64,000 nt of DNA. Source: Mycolicibacter virginiensis. Lineage in GTDB: Bacteria; Actinomycetota; Actinomycetes; Mycobacteriales; Mycobacteriaceae. The position numbers were made by a program, and so were the translations under genes. Each line of letters begins with the position of its first letter. Positions within the stretch are counted from its first letter, which is position 1. Below the pieces are notes generated by a model. The model searched no databases. It was not told where the DNA came from and was given only the letters and a program-made list of their open reading frames with translations. Positions 45,770 to 55,903 of this stretch are shown here, one piece after another. The stretch lies in assembly GCF_022374935.2 (NCBI RefSeq), contig NZ_CP092430.2:2542001-2606000 (forward strand). Direction: 5' to 3'.

Positions 45770-48700
45770 GTCGTCGTAGGCGTCGGCGCTGTCCTGCTCG
45801 GCGGCTTCCGCTACCTCGGGCAGGATCGTTGCCAGGTACCCCGTCAGCGCGTCGATGGTCGGGTAGTCGAAAACCACTGCGGCCGGCAGAGTTTCGCCCA
45901 GGCTGTCGGATAGTGACCGCTGCAGGGTGACGCTCATCAGCGAATCCATGCCGGACTGGAAGAATCCGGCCGTCGGGTCCAGCGCATGGCGCGATCCCAG
46001 TCCCATCGCGGCGACGACCTGGTCGGTGACGTGTTCGCGCAACAGCTCCCCACGCTGTTCGGGTTCCGCTTCAGCCAGAACGCGGCGGAACTCGGTGCTC
46101 TGCGCCGCCGGCCCGTCAGCGGGTGCATCGACGATCAGCAGATCGTCGACGATGCGCAGCGCCGCCCGGGTGCGGTACGCGGCGGCAAGCCGCGGCCAGT
46201 CCGCCGCGACGACGGTGTGCCGCACCGCGCCCCGTGCGCCGATCACCAGTGGCAGGGCTCCGATGGCGACATCGTCGGCCATCGGCTCCAGACCGGAGTC
46301 GACAGTCACCTGGCGTTCGACATCGGATTGGGTGTCGGTCAACGACTTCCACAAGCCCCAGTTGATCGCGGTGGCCGGCAGGCCGGCCGCGCGGCGCGCG
46401 TAGGCGAAGGTGTCCAGGAAGGTGGTGGTGGCCGTGTAGTGCGCCAGCCAGCGCGACCCGGTGATGCCAGAGATCGACGAGAACAACACGAAGTAGCGCA
46501 ACGGCTGTCGCAGCGACAGCTTGTGCAACACCGCGACCACGTCGAGCTTCGGGCGGAACATGGTGGTGACGTCGTCGTCGGTCATATCGCGCAGGGTCAC
46601 CGGTCCGCCGGCGAAGGCGGCCACGTGGATGCCTTCCAGCGGCGGCAGGTCGGCGCCGAACCGATCGAACAGCGCACCCATCGCGGTCTCGTCGGCGGCG
46701 TCGGCGGCCACTGTCACCAGTGTCGTTCCGGCCGAAGCCAACTCGGTCGCCAACTCGTCGAGCACTGAGCCCGGGCGTCGGGACACCGCGACGATGGTCT
46801 TGGCGCCACTGGCCGCCAGTTGCCGTAGCAGCTGCGGACCGATGTTGCCGGTCGCACCGATCACCAGATGGCAACTGCCGGCGTCGAATTCGACCGGCGC
46901 AGCGCCGGTGGGACGGCTACCGAGCAGGCGCGGAACCCGACGAATACCGGCCCGGTAGACGACCTGGTCCTCGTTGTCGGCGGCGTCGGCCTCGGCCTGC
47001 AGATATCCGGCGACCAATGCCGCGGGGACCGACTCGTCGACATCGACGACCCTGCCCCAGATCTCGGGGTGCTCCAGGGCCAGGCTGCGGCCCAGGCCCC
47101 ACAGCACGGCGTGCGCGGGGTTGGCCCGGTCGCCTTCGCCGACAGGTTGCGCATTACGGGTCAGCAGGAACAGTTTCGCCGGGTTCGACGTCTGTTCCGC
47201 CATCGCGGTGACCAGGCGCCGGGCGGCGTTGAACGCATCGTAGGCCGGGGCGGCGCTTAGATCCGTCGCGTCCGTCGACGGTGCGTACAGCACATGGGTG
47301 GCGGCGCCCAGCGCAGTCGTCAGCGCCGTCCGGTCGGCTTCACCTGCCGTGGCGGCCAACACCGACGCGTCCAGCGCAGTGACGCCGCCGCCCTGCTTCG
47401 CGTCGATCTCGGCAACCAGCTCGTCGCCGCCGATCACCAACCAGGTCTGCTGGGTGACGGTGTCGCCGGCCGCTGCGTCAGCAGCCGGCCACGTCAGCTC
47501 ACACCACCAGTCCTCGGGTACCGCTCCCGGGCTGCCGACGGCCCGTTGTGGCTCTGCGCCTGCCGGGGCGGCGGGGCGCCGGGGGGCCGCGGTCTCAATC
47601 CAATAGCTGCTGTGCTGCCACGGGGTGGCGGGCAGCACCGGGTGCGGCTCGGGCGGGTGCGGGGTCTGCGGGGGCTGGGTGGTGTGCGTGCGGTTGAGGT
47701 TGGTGTGGAAGCTGACCGCGTCGTCGGCGTCGCGCACCAGGGTTCCGGCCGCGTGGTGATGACCGCCGAGGGCTTCCACCGTGTCAGCAATCGCGTGAGT
47801 GAGAATCGGGTGCGCACTGACCTCCACGAACGTGGTGTACTCGCCGGCCGCGGCGGCGACCGCCTGGGTCAGCAGCGCAGGCTGCCGAACGTTGCTCACC
47901 CAGTAGTCGGCGTCCAAGATCGGCATGCCACCGGCCGGCATGGCGGCTTCGGTCACCGTCGAGAAGAACGGGATGGTGGCGACTTCAGGCGTGAGGTCCG
48001 CCAGCGCTGCCCGAAGCTCGGGCAGGATCGGGTCCATCAGCGCGGTGTGCGAGGCCACTTCCATGTTGACCCGCCGGGCGAACTTGTTCTGGCCGCTGAC
48101 GGCCGCGATGACCGCGTCGACGGGCGCAACCGGCCCGGCCACCACGGTCTGCTTCGGCGAAAGGTAGCCCGCCACACTGACATCCGGGTAGTCGACCAGC
48201 AGCGCCTCGACGGCTTCGGCATCCAGGTTCAGCAGCGCCACCGCGCCCTGCCCGGCCTGCCGCGACATCAACTGCGAACGGGCAGCTATGACCCGGAACC
48301 CGTCGGCCGGGCTCAGGGCACCGGCCACCACCGCGGCGGTGACCTCGCCCATCGAGTGACCGATAACAGCGTCGGGGTGGACCCCGTAGGAGCGCCACAG
48401 CTCAGTCAGCGCCAGCTGCAGCCCCATCAGGACGGGCTGTACCTGCGCGTCGCCGCTGACCGGTTCACCGGCGGAGATCACCTGCCACAGCGAGAACCCG
48501 ACGTGTTCGACGAAAGCCGGTTCCAGCACGGCCAGTGCCCGCGCGAACGCCGGTTCGTCGGTGAGCAGCGCACGGCCCATACCGATCCAGTGCGAGCCCT
48601 GACCGGAGTACACGAAGACGGTGCCGGGGCCGCACGGGCCGTCGTGCGGACCGATGACTCCGCAGTCCTGGCCATCCGCCGAGGTACCGGCCGCCAGCGC

Positions 48701-50512
48701 CCGCAAGCCGCTGACGGCAGCATCCCGGTCGCGGGCGCAGACCGTGCCGAACAGGGGTTGGCGGGCACGGTGGTGATTGAGGGTGTGCGCGACGTCGGGC
48801 AGTTCCACACCGGCGCCGTCGCCTTCCAGCCAGTCGGCCAGGTCGCTGGCGGTAGCAGCGATCCGTTCCGGAGTCCGCGCGGAGACCACCAGGGTGGTCA
48901 CGGCCGGATCTACCTCGCGCGCCGTGATCTTGGCGGGGGGTGCCTGCTCGATGACCACGTGAGCGTTGGTGCCACCAAAGCCGAAGGAAGAGATCCCGGC
49001 GCGTCGCGGATGATCCGACGAGGGCCAGTCCTGGTGTTCGGCAACGACCTTCAAACGCATCTGCTCGAACGTGATGTGCGGGTTCGGGGTGTTGAAATGC
49101 AGGTTCTTCGGAATCCGCCCGCGTTGCACGGCCAGCACCGTCTTGATGAAGCCGACCATCCCGGCGGCCGCCTCGAGATGACCGAGGTTCGACTTGGCGG
49201 CGCCGAGCAGCAGCGGGGCCTCCGGGGAACGGCCCCGGCCCAGCACCGTGCCCAGCGCTTTGGCCTCGATCGGGTCGCCCAACAGGGTTCCGGTTCCGTG
49301 GGTTTCGACGTAGTCGACTTCCTGCGGGGCGATGCCGGCGTCGGCGTAGGCCGACCGCAGGACCGCCATTTGGGCGGCCGGGTTCGGCGCCAGCAGGCCG
49401 TTGGAGTGGCCGTCCTGGTTGATCGCCGATCCACGCACCACCGCCAGCACGCGGTCGCCGTCTTGGCGGGCGACCGACAGCCGCTTGAGCACCACAACAC
49501 CGCAGCCCTCACCTCGAACGAATCCATCGGCGTCGGCGTCGAACGCATGGCACGCACCGGTCGTCGACAACGCCCCGCTCTGGTCGAAGCCGCGGAACAC
49601 CGCGGGTGACATCAGCAGGTTCACCCCGCCGGCGATCGCGGTCTCGCACTCCCCGGTCCGCAGGCTCCGGCAGGCCAGGTGCAGCGCGACCAGCGAAGAC
49701 GAGCATGCGGTGTCCACCGTCACTGACGGGCCCCGCAGGTCCAAGAAATACGACAGCCGGTTGGCGATGATGCTCAGTGCGCCACCGGCGTTGCTCCAGG
49801 CGTCCACACTGGGCAGGTCGGCAGACGCATGGCATCCGTATTCGGTGATGCTGGCCCCGACGTACACACCGGTCTGCGATCGCCGCAGCGAGGTCGCCGG
49901 AATTCCCGCGTGCTCCAAGGCTTCCCACGCCACCTCGAGCAGCAGCCGTTGCTGCGGGTCCATCTTGACCGCTTCGCGGCTGGAGATGTCGAAGAAGTCG
50001 GCGTCGAATGCCGCGATATCGCGCAGGAACGAGCCCCAGCGGGTGGTGCGGGCGATCGCGTTGCTTGTCTCGGCTGACCCGTCGTCGAACGGCGCCCAGC
50101 GATCGGCGGGCACTTCTGTCACCGCGTTGCCGCCGTCGAGCAGGAACTGCCACATTGCGTCCGGTGAATTGATGTCACCGGGGAATCGGCACCCCAGACC
50201 GATCACCGCGATGGGCTCATCGGTGCCAAAGCGCCCGGGCTCGGGTGCCGACTCTTCGTCGGCGGACTCGGGCTCGATGAGGAACCGGGCCAGTTCCGCG
50301 ACCGACGGATGCTGCCAGAGTTCTACCGGTGAGACCTTGCGGCCGAGCAGTTCGGACAGCTCACCGCAGAGCACCACGGCGTCGCGGGATCCGACGCCCA
50401 GATCGTTGAGCGACGCGTTGAAATCGATGTCCTCGAGACTGCAACCGATGTTGGTGACCAGATAGTCGGCCAGCCAGTGGCGCAGTGCTTCTTCATCAAA
50501 TGCTGCGGTCAT
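45722..50512 (-). CDS. PKS-2: loading/first-extension polyketide synthase (ACP-KS-AT-KR-ACP)
   Basis: 1596 residues. It begins with an acyl-carrier domain (about 5-80, Ser42 in [11 protein letters not shown]), as in PpsA, the domain that receives the acyl chain from a FAAL. KS about 97-515: Cys270 in [33 protein letters not shown] about 620-920: GHSMGE, VASH. There is no DH. KR about 1210-1400 with an unusual GATGNIG in place of TGGxGxLG and [19 protein letters not shown] (Ser about 1524). The N-terminal half resembles PpsA and the C-terminal half (KR-ACP, tail [13 protein letters not shown]) resembles PpsB. It makes a beta-hydroxy chain. The start is ATG 50512, 19 bases after PKS-1. Tail probably docks to the PKS-3 or PKS-1 head. 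Confidence 0.94.
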   Translation of the reverse strand: MTAAFDEEALRHWLADYLVTNIGCSLEDIDFNASLNDLGVGSRDAVVLCGELSELLGRKVSPVELWQHPSVAELARFLIEPESADEESAPEPGRFGTDEPIAVIGLGCRFPGDINSPDAMWQFLLDGGNAVTEVPADRWAPFDDGSAETSNAIARTTRWGSFLRDIAAFDADFFDISSREAVKMDPQQRLLLEVAWEALEHAGIPATSLRRSQTGVYVGASITEYGCHASADLPSVDAWSNAGGALSIIANRLSYFLDLRGPSVTVDTACSSSLVALHLACRSLRTGECETAIAGGVNLLMSPAVFRGFDQSGALSTTGACHAFDADADGFVRGEGCGVVVLKRLSVARQDGDRVLAVVRGSAINQDGHSNGLLAPNPAAQMAVLRSAYADAGIAPQEVDYVETHGTGTLLGDPIEAKALGTVLGRGRSPEAPLLLGAAKSNLGHLEAAAGMVGFIKTVLAVQRGRIPKNLHFNTPNPHITFEQMRLKVVAEHQDWPSSDHPRRAGISSFGFGGTNAHVVIEQAPPAKITAREVDPAVTTLVVSARTPERIAATASDLADWLEGDGAGVELPDVAHTLNHHRARQPLFGTVCARDRDAAVSGLRALAAGTSADGQDCGVIGPHDGPCGPGTVFVYSGQGSHWIGMGRALLTDEPAFARALAVLEPAFVEHVGFSLWQVISAGEPVSGDAQVQPVLMGLQLALTELWRSYGVHPDAVIGHSMGEVTAAVVAGALSPADGFRVIAARSQLMSRQAGQGAVALLNLDAEAVEALLVDYPDVSVAGYLSPKQTVVAGPVAPVDAVIAAVSGQNKFARRVNMEVASHTALMDPILPELRAALADLTPEVATIPFFSTVTEAAMPAGGMPILDADYWVSNVRQPALLTQAVAAAAGEYTTFVEVSAHPILTHAIADTVEALGGHHHAAGTLVRDADDAVSFHTNLNRTHTTQPPQTPHPPEPHPVLPATPWQHSSYWIETAAPRRPAAPAGAEPQRAVGSPGAVPEDWWCELTWPAADAAAGDTVTQQTWLVIGGDELVAEIDAKQGGGVTALDASVLAATAGEADRTALTTALGAATHVLYAPSTDATDLSAAPAYDAFNAARRLVTAMAEQTSNPAKLFLLTRNAQPVGEGDRANPAHAVLWGLGRSLALEHPEIWGRVVDVDESVPAALVAGYLQAEADAADNEDQVVYRAGIRRVPRLLGSRPTGAAPVEFDAGSCHLVIGATGNIGPQLLRQLAASGAKTIVAVSRRPGSVLDELATELASAGTTLVTVAADAADETAMGALFDRFGADLPPLEGIHVAAFAGGPVTLRDMTDDDVTTMFRPKLDVVAVLHKLSLRQPLRYFVLFSSISGITGSRWLAHYTATTTFLDTFAYARRAAGLPATAINWGLWKSLTDTQSDVERQVTVDSGLEPMADDVAIGALPLVIGARGAVRHTVVAADWPRLAAAYRTRAALRIVDDLLIVDAPADGPAAQSTEFRRVLAEAEPEQRGELLREHVTDQVVAAMGLGSRHALDPTAGFFQSGMDSLMSVTLQRSLSDSLGETLPAAVVFDYPTIDALTGYLATILPEVAEAAEQDSADAYDDMSDDELLAQLSERLS

Positions 50513-50531
50513 GCGGGGAACTCAATTCCCA

Positions 50532-53500
50532 CTAGATCCCGTCCCATCCGGCCGGAGCCGATTCCACGCTGTCGAACAGCTCGTTCAAAACACTGTCGGT
50601 CGACTCCGGCAGCTCACCGCCTGATGCCGCCGCGTCGCCGCCGACATCGTCCTGCGGCAGCAGCTTGCCGGTCAGGTGCGCCGCCAGTGCCGCAGTTGTC
50701 GGGTGATTCCACAGCATGGTCGCCGACAGCTCCATACCGACCAGCTGTTCGATATCACGGCGGACCGCCATCGCCATCACGGAGTTCAGGCCGAGTTCGG
50801 CGAACGGCCGGTCCAGCTGCAGCTCAGCCTCCGACATGCGAAGCTCGCGCGCCAGAATGCTGCGCAACCCGATTTCCAGCTCGCTCAGTATCTCATCGGC
50901 GGGCAGCTGCGCCCAGTCTCGGACCGGTCCGGCGCCACCGGAAGCGGACTCCCCGGGCTTTCCTTCCCTGGGCAGCGGAACCATCACGGCCTGCGCGACG
51001 TCGTAGTGCTCCACGTGGTCCCAGGCGGCGAAGGCTTCCGCCGGGGTGATGGGCCGCGAGCCCATCCGTTCCAGTTCGTGCAGCACCACGTGCGCCTCGG
51101 CCCCGAAACCCAGGCCCTTCCACGCCACCCAGTCCAGGCTGACGCTGTGGCAACCCAGCTTGTGGCGGGCACGGGCCAAGCCGTCCAGGTAGGCGTTGGC
51201 ACTCGCGTAGGCGCCCTGACCAGGAACCCCGAACACCGCCCCGGCGGCCGCGGTCATGTAGAAGAAGTCCAGGCTTCCGGGCGGGAAGATCTCGTTCAGC
51301 ACCTGGGCGCCCGCGACCTTGGGCCACATGGTGTCGCGCAGCCGCTCGGCCTCCACCTCGGTGAGCAGCTGCCCCTCGGTGATACCGGCGGCGTGGATGA
51401 CGCCGCGGATCGGCGGGGCGCCGGCGGCGTCGCGGCGGGCCAACAGGTCGGTCACCGCAGCCCGGGACCCGACGTCCAGGCCGGCCACATCAACGGTGAC
51501 ACCGCGCCGCTCCAACGCCCGGATGGCGGCGATCTTGTTCCGCACGCCGGCCTCGATCTCCTCGGAGTCCCAGTCGCGCCGGGGCGGCAAGGCACTGCGG
51601 CCGGCCAACACCAGGCGGCGGGCACCGCGGTCGGCCAACCATCCGGCCATCAGCAGGCCGAGCGCTCCCATACCCCCGGTAATGAGGTAGGCGCCGTCGG
51701 GCTGGCACACCATCGGCTGGCGCTGCGGCGGACCGGAGATCGGAGTAAAAGCCGGCGTCAGGAACTGGTCGCCACGCCACACCAGGATGGACTTGGCCGG
51801 CGTGCGCAGGATGCTCGACAGCGCCGCAGCGCTGCCAGCTGCATCAGCGGTGTCATCGGTTGGCAAGTCCACCAACCCACCGCAGAGTTGCGGCTGCTCT
51901 GCCCGGATCACGCCCGCCATTCCCCACAGGCAGCTTTGGCGCACGGCAGCTGCGGAGGCGGCCTCGTGGACACCGTGGGTGACGATCCACAGGGCCGGGG
52001 GGTGCGTGTCGCGGTCGGCCAGGGCGGCCACCAGGTCGGCCACCTCGCCGGCCAGTCGGGCCGCACAGTCCAGGTCGGATTCGTCTGTGGGGACTGGGTC
52101 GGCGACATAGACGACGTTCTGGGCCTCAGCGATCCCGACGCTGTGATGCCCGACCGCGCTCAGTCCGTCGCGCAGACGGTCCGCGGCGACACCGCCACCG
52201 ACCACCGTCACGGTTCCCGGCTGACTCGGGGCCTGCAGTTCGGCGTCCCAGGGCTGCCAGTCGATCGCGTGGGCGATCGAGCTCGGGTCGTCCGAGTTGG
52301 CCACGTTGAGCACCGTGTAGCGCAGTCCCCGGATGTCGACACACTGGGCGCCGTCGGCAGTGGTCACGGCGATGTCGACGATGAGTTCGCCCTCACCACC
52401 GTCGCGCCGGTGCACGGTGACTCCGGCCCGACCGTCGGCCGGTGCGTCGCCGAAGCGGACATCGTCGACCGACGCCGGCACCATCAGCTCGGGGTTGGTG
52501 TTGTCGACCAGGCGGGCGACATGCAGAGCGGCGTCGAGCAGCGCTGCCGTGCCGGACTGTGCGGACGCGACGTCGGCACGCAAATGGGTCGCGGTGAGGC
52601 GACCGGAGGTCAGCGACCACTCGAAAGGACGCCCCTCGCTGCCCCAGGTGAGCCACAGCGCGGTCACCGCGTCGTCATCGAAGGGGGTCCCGCTGTGGCC
52701 GTTGGTGAGGCTGGAATCAACAGCGAGCCCGAGGGATTCGTTGCGCGGCGTGATGCGGGCGCTGAGGTGTTTGACCCACCGGGCGGCCGGGTCGTCGGAA
52801 ACCGACTTCGACGACACTGTCACTGATTCGCCGTCGGCGACCACCTGGATGGTCCGCGGCCGGTCGACGATGATCGGGTGCTCAAACCGGATCTCGCTGA
52901 CCGCCGAGTCTCCGCTGACTTCGAACGCCGCGTCCGAGAGGGTTTGCAGCAGCACCGACGCCGGGACCAGCTCGACCCCGTTGTTGCGGTGACTGCCGGG
53001 ATACGGCTTGGAATCCGGCGACAACCGGGCTTGCCACAGGTGGATGGTCGGCGTGCTGCCGATCTTGATGTGGGTGCCCAGCAGCCGGCCCGGCCGTGGT
53101 GCGGATTCGGCTGCGGTGATGGAACTTTCGACCACAAGCCAGTGATGGGTGTGTCGCCACGGTGTGGTCGGCAGCACCGGGTAGGACCCCGACGGGTGCG
53201 GCAGTTCGCGCGGGCTCACCGGGTGGGCGCTGTTGAGATGCTGATGGAAGGCGACGGTGTCATCGCCTTCGCGCACCAGCGTGGCGACGCTGCAGTGCGG
53301 CACCGCGTCCAGGATCTCGTCGATGGTGTGGGTAAGGATCGGATGCGGGCTGATCTCGATGAACGTGCCGTATTTGTCCCCTGCGGCAGCGACCGCCTGA
53401 TTCACCCGGGCCGGTTGGCGCACGTTGTCCGCCCAGTAGCGGGCGTCGAGCACCGGAGTGGGTCCGAGCGGATCGACCACAGTGGACAGGAACGGGATCT

Positions 53501-55859
53501 GTGGCATTTGGGGGGTGATGTCGGCCAGTTCGGCACGCAGTTCATCCAGGATCGGATCCATGAACGCGGTATGAGAAGCCACTTCCATGTTCACCCGCCG
53601 CGCAAACCGCTCCGCAGCAGCCACCGCAGCAATCACCGCATCCACATCCGCCGGCGCACCCGCCACCACCGTCTGCCGCGGCGACAAATACCCCGCCACC
53701 TCAACACCGGGATAACCCGCCAACAACTCTTGGGCCGAGGCGGCATCCAACTCCAACAACGCCACCGCACCCTGACCGGCCTGCCGCGACATCAACCGCG
53801 ACCGCACCCCGATCACCTTCAAACCCTGCTCCGGCGTCAGCGCCCCGGCCACCACCGCCGCAGACACCTCCCCCATCGAATGCCCAATCACCGCATCCGG
53901 AACAACCCCATAGGAACGCCACAACGCAGCCAACGCCAACTGCAACCCCATGATCACCGGCTGCACCTGCGCATCACCGGAAATCTCAACGCCCTGCTCG
54001 ATCACCTCACGCAGCGAAAAACCCACCTGCCGGGCAAAAACCGGCTCCAACTCATCAACAGCCGCAGCAAACACCGGCTCATCGGCCAACAACCGACGAC
54101 CCATCCCCACCCAATGCGAACCCTGACCCGAAAACACAAAAACCGTGCCGGGTCCGGGCAGCACTTCAGCGGGTTCCACCACGCCCGGTGCGGATTCACC
54201 GGCGGCCAGCGCGGCAAGCGCGGTAACGGCCTGCTCGTGATCGCGGGCGGCGATGGTGGCGAATTTCTGGTGGCGCGTGCGGTGATGGTTGAGCGCATGT
54301 GCGATGTCCGGCAGCGCGATCTCGGCGCCGTCGTTGGCCATCCACTGTGCGAGTACTTCGGCGGTGGCCGCGATACGCGCTGGCGACTTCCCCGACACCA
54401 CCAACGTGCTCACCGGCACCGCAGCAGCCGCCGCGACAACCTCAGCATCCGGCGCCTGCTCAACGATCACATGCGCATTCGTGCCCGACACCCCAAACGA
54501 GGACACCCCCGCCCGACGCACACGCGACACCGCCGGCCACGCCATACCCTGACCAGCAATCTGAAACTTCGACGCCCCCACACCCGCATTCGGCGTCAAC
54601 ACCGAAAAATTCAAATGCCGCGGAATGAAACCCCGCTGCACCGACAACACCGTCTTGATGAACCCAGCAACACCCGACGCAGACTCCAGATGCCCCAAAT
54701 TGGTCTTCACCGACCCCAACACCAACGGCGCCGAAGAACCCCGCTCACCAAACACCGCCGACAAGGCATCCAACTCAATCGGATCACCCAACGCCGTACC
54801 AGTGCCATGCGCCTCGACATAGTCGATATCGCCCGGCCCCAACCGCGCCGACGCCAACGCCGCCCGCACCACCTTCTGCTGCGCCGGACCCGACGGCACC
54901 GTCTGACCCGACGACGGCCCATCCTGATTCACCGCCGAACCCCGCACCACCGCCAGAATCCGATCACCATCACGCTGCGCATCCGACAAACGCTTGAGCA
55001 CCACCACCCCAGCGCCTTCCGAGCGGACGTAACCGTCGGCGGCCGCATCAAAGGTCTTGCACTGCCCATCCGGGGCCAACATCCCCCACCGCGACGTCGC
55101 AATACTGTTCTGCGGGGTCAAGATCAGGTTCACCCCGGCCGCCAACGCCTGATCCGACTCCCGACGCCGCAAACTCGCACACGCCAAATGAATCGTCACC
55201 AACGACGACGAACACGCCGTATCCACCATCATCGCCGGACCATGCACACCCAAGAAATACGACAACCGACCCGCCGCAAAATTAGCCGCATTTCCGAAGG
55301 GAACGTAGGGGTCGACTTCTTGTGGTCGGATCTGGCTCATGATGTCCAGCGCGTAATCATTGGTGGTCATGCCGACGAAAATGCCGGTCTGGCTGCCCCG
55401 GATCGCCTCCTTGGTGATCCCGGCATGCTCCAACGCCTCCCAGGCCACCTCCATCAACAACCGCTGCTGAGGATCCATCGCATCGGCCTCACGCGGCGAA
55501 ATACCAAAAAACTCCGCGTCAAACTCCGCCGGCTGCCACGACGTCAAAAACCCACCCTCACGAGAACAGATCGTCCCCGGCACCGAATGATCCGACGAAT
55601 AGAACGCATCAGCATCCCAGCGATCCGCCGGAACCCGAACAATCCCCGAACCCTCATCACACAACAACTGCCACAACGCGGCCGGACCATCCACCCCACC
55701 AGGCAGACGACACCCCACACCCACCACCGCGATCGGCTCAGTATCGCCGGCCTCAGCAACAGCCAACCGCGCCGTCAAATCATCAATCTTGCGCAGCGCC
55801 TCAGCAACAATCGCCCGACGATCCGGCCCCCCGACCGGCGCAGCACTCTTCTCGCTCAA
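50532..55859 (-). CDS. PKS-1: modular polyketide synthase (KS-AT-DH-like-KR-ACP), hybrid PpsC-like head and PpsA-like body
   Basis: 1775 residues. The head, KS and most of AT (to about residue 790) are almost identical to PKS-3: Cys216, His351, Ser661 in GHSMGE, VASH. After the AT it differs. A DH-like region (about 930-1190) resembles PpsA but keeps HRNNGVELVP near 956 and DAALH near 1108, so activity cannot be excluded. KR: TGGMGALG (about 1390), YASAN (about 1550). ACP: GLNSVM (Ser about 1693). Tail SVLNELFDSVESA is PpsA-like. It has no N-terminal ACP, so the FAAL should not load it. The start is TTG 55859, coupled to a 15-codon relic ORF. One residue in the KS block differs (VRSEGAG for VRGEGAG). 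Confidence 0.93.
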   Translation of the reverse strand: MSEKSAAPVGGPDRRAIVAEALRKIDDLTARLAVAEAGDTEPIAVVGVGCRLPGGVDGPAALWQLLCDEGSGIVRVPADRWDADAFYSSDHSVPGTICSREGGFLTSWQPAEFDAEFFGISPREADAMDPQQRLLMEVAWEALEHAGITKEAIRGSQTGIFVGMTTNDYALDIMSQIRPQEVDPYVPFGNAANFAAGRLSYFLGVHGPAMMVDTACSSSLVTIHLACASLRRRESDQALAAGVNLILTPQNSIATSRWGMLAPDGQCKTFDAAADGYVRSEGAGVVVLKRLSDAQRDGDRILAVVRGSAVNQDGPSSGQTVPSGPAQQKVVRAALASARLGPGDIDYVEAHGTGTALGDPIELDALSAVFGERGSSAPLVLGSVKTNLGHLESASGVAGFIKTVLSVQRGFIPRHLNFSVLTPNAGVGASKFQIAGQGMAWPAVSRVRRAGVSSFGVSGTNAHVIVEQAPDAEVVAAAAAVPVSTLVVSGKSPARIAATAEVLAQWMANDGAEIALPDIAHALNHHRTRHQKFATIAARDHEQAVTALAALAAGESAPGVVEPAEVLPGPGTVFVFSGQGSHWVGMGRRLLADEPVFAAAVDELEPVFARQVGFSLREVIEQGVEISGDAQVQPVIMGLQLALAALWRSYGVVPDAVIGHSMGEVSAAVVAGALTPEQGLKVIGVRSRLMSRQAGQGAVALLELDAASAQELLAGYPGVEVAGYLSPRQTVVAGAPADVDAVIAAVAAAERFARRVNMEVASHTAFMDPILDELRAELADITPQMPQIPFLSTVVDPLGPTPVLDARYWADNVRQPARVNQAVAAAGDKYGTFIEISPHPILTHTIDEILDAVPHCSVATLVREGDDTVAFHQHLNSAHPVSPRELPHPSGSYPVLPTTPWRHTHHWLVVESSITAAESAPRPGRLLGTHIKIGSTPTIHLWQARLSPDSKPYPGSHRNNGVELVPASVLLQTLSDAAFEVSGDSAVSEIRFEHPIIVDRPRTIQVVADGESVTVSSKSVSDDPAARWVKHLSARITPRNESLGLAVDSSLTNGHSGTPFDDDAVTALWLTWGSEGRPFEWSLTSGRLTATHLRADVASAQSGTAALLDAALHVARLVDNTNPELMVPASVDDVRFGDAPADGRAGVTVHRRDGGEGELIVDIAVTTADGAQCVDIRGLRYTVLNVANSDDPSSIAHAIDWQPWDAELQAPSQPGTVTVVGGGVAADRLRDGLSAVGHHSVGIAEAQNVVYVADPVPTDESDLDCAARLAGEVADLVAALADRDTHPPALWIVTHGVHEAASAAAVRQSCLWGMAGVIRAEQPQLCGGLVDLPTDDTADAAGSAAALSSILRTPAKSILVWRGDQFLTPAFTPISGPPQRQPMVCQPDGAYLITGGMGALGLLMAGWLADRGARRLVLAGRSALPPRRDWDSEEIEAGVRNKIAAIRALERRGVTVDVAGLDVGSRAAVTDLLARRDAAGAPPIRGVIHAAGITEGQLLTEVEAERLRDTMWPKVAGAQVLNEIFPPGSLDFFYMTAAAGAVFGVPGQGAYASANAYLDGLARARHKLGCHSVSLDWVAWKGLGFGAEAHVVLHELERMGSRPITPAEAFAAWDHVEHYDVAQAVMVPLPREGKPGESASGGAGPVRDWAQLPADEILSELEIGLRSILARELRMSEAELQLDRPFAELGLNSVMAMAVRRDIEQLVGMELSATMLWNHPTTAALAAHLTGKLLPQDDVGGDAAASGGELPESTDSVLNELFDSVESAPAGWDGI

Positions 55860-55903
55860 CTCAACCTCCCCGAGAGCCGCGCGAGCAGCTCGTCATCTGT
55901 CAT
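53491..55903 (-). repeat. PKS 5'-end duplication, copy in PKS-1
   Basis: The partner of 43357-45769 (offset 10,134). The near-identical sequence begins at the relic ORF (55903), runs through the head, KS and AT, and ends at about residue 790. Within it, coding-strand codons end mostly in G or T, unlike the C-rich third positions of the rest of the operon. Diverged patches correspond to KS residues about 165-192 and the KS-AT linker. The pattern suggests gene conversion between the two genes. Confidence 0.95.
55856..55903 (-). pseudogene. 15-codon relic of a PKS-2-type C-terminus between fadD and PKS-1
   Basis: It reads MTDDELLARLSGRLS then stop. The end of PKS-2 reads [15 protein letters not shown] then stop; 43 of 48 bases agree by my count. 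Its ATG overlaps the fadD stop (ATGA) and its stop overlaps the TTG start of PKS-1 (TTGA). It carries the GGGGAGG ribosome-binding site for PKS-1. It therefore works as a coupling cassette and marks the edge of the duplicated junction. Whether the peptide is made or matters is unknown. Confidence 0.8.

Noticed and set aside
47294..49609. 771-codon open frame on the plus strand across PKS-2
   Set aside because: Antisense shadow of PKS-2; no recognisable motifs, Gly/Arg/His-rich composition.
50532..55859. PKS-1 as the loading module because it follows fadD
   Set aside because: It lacks the N-terminal ACP needed to receive an acyl chain from a FAAL, while PKS-2 has one.
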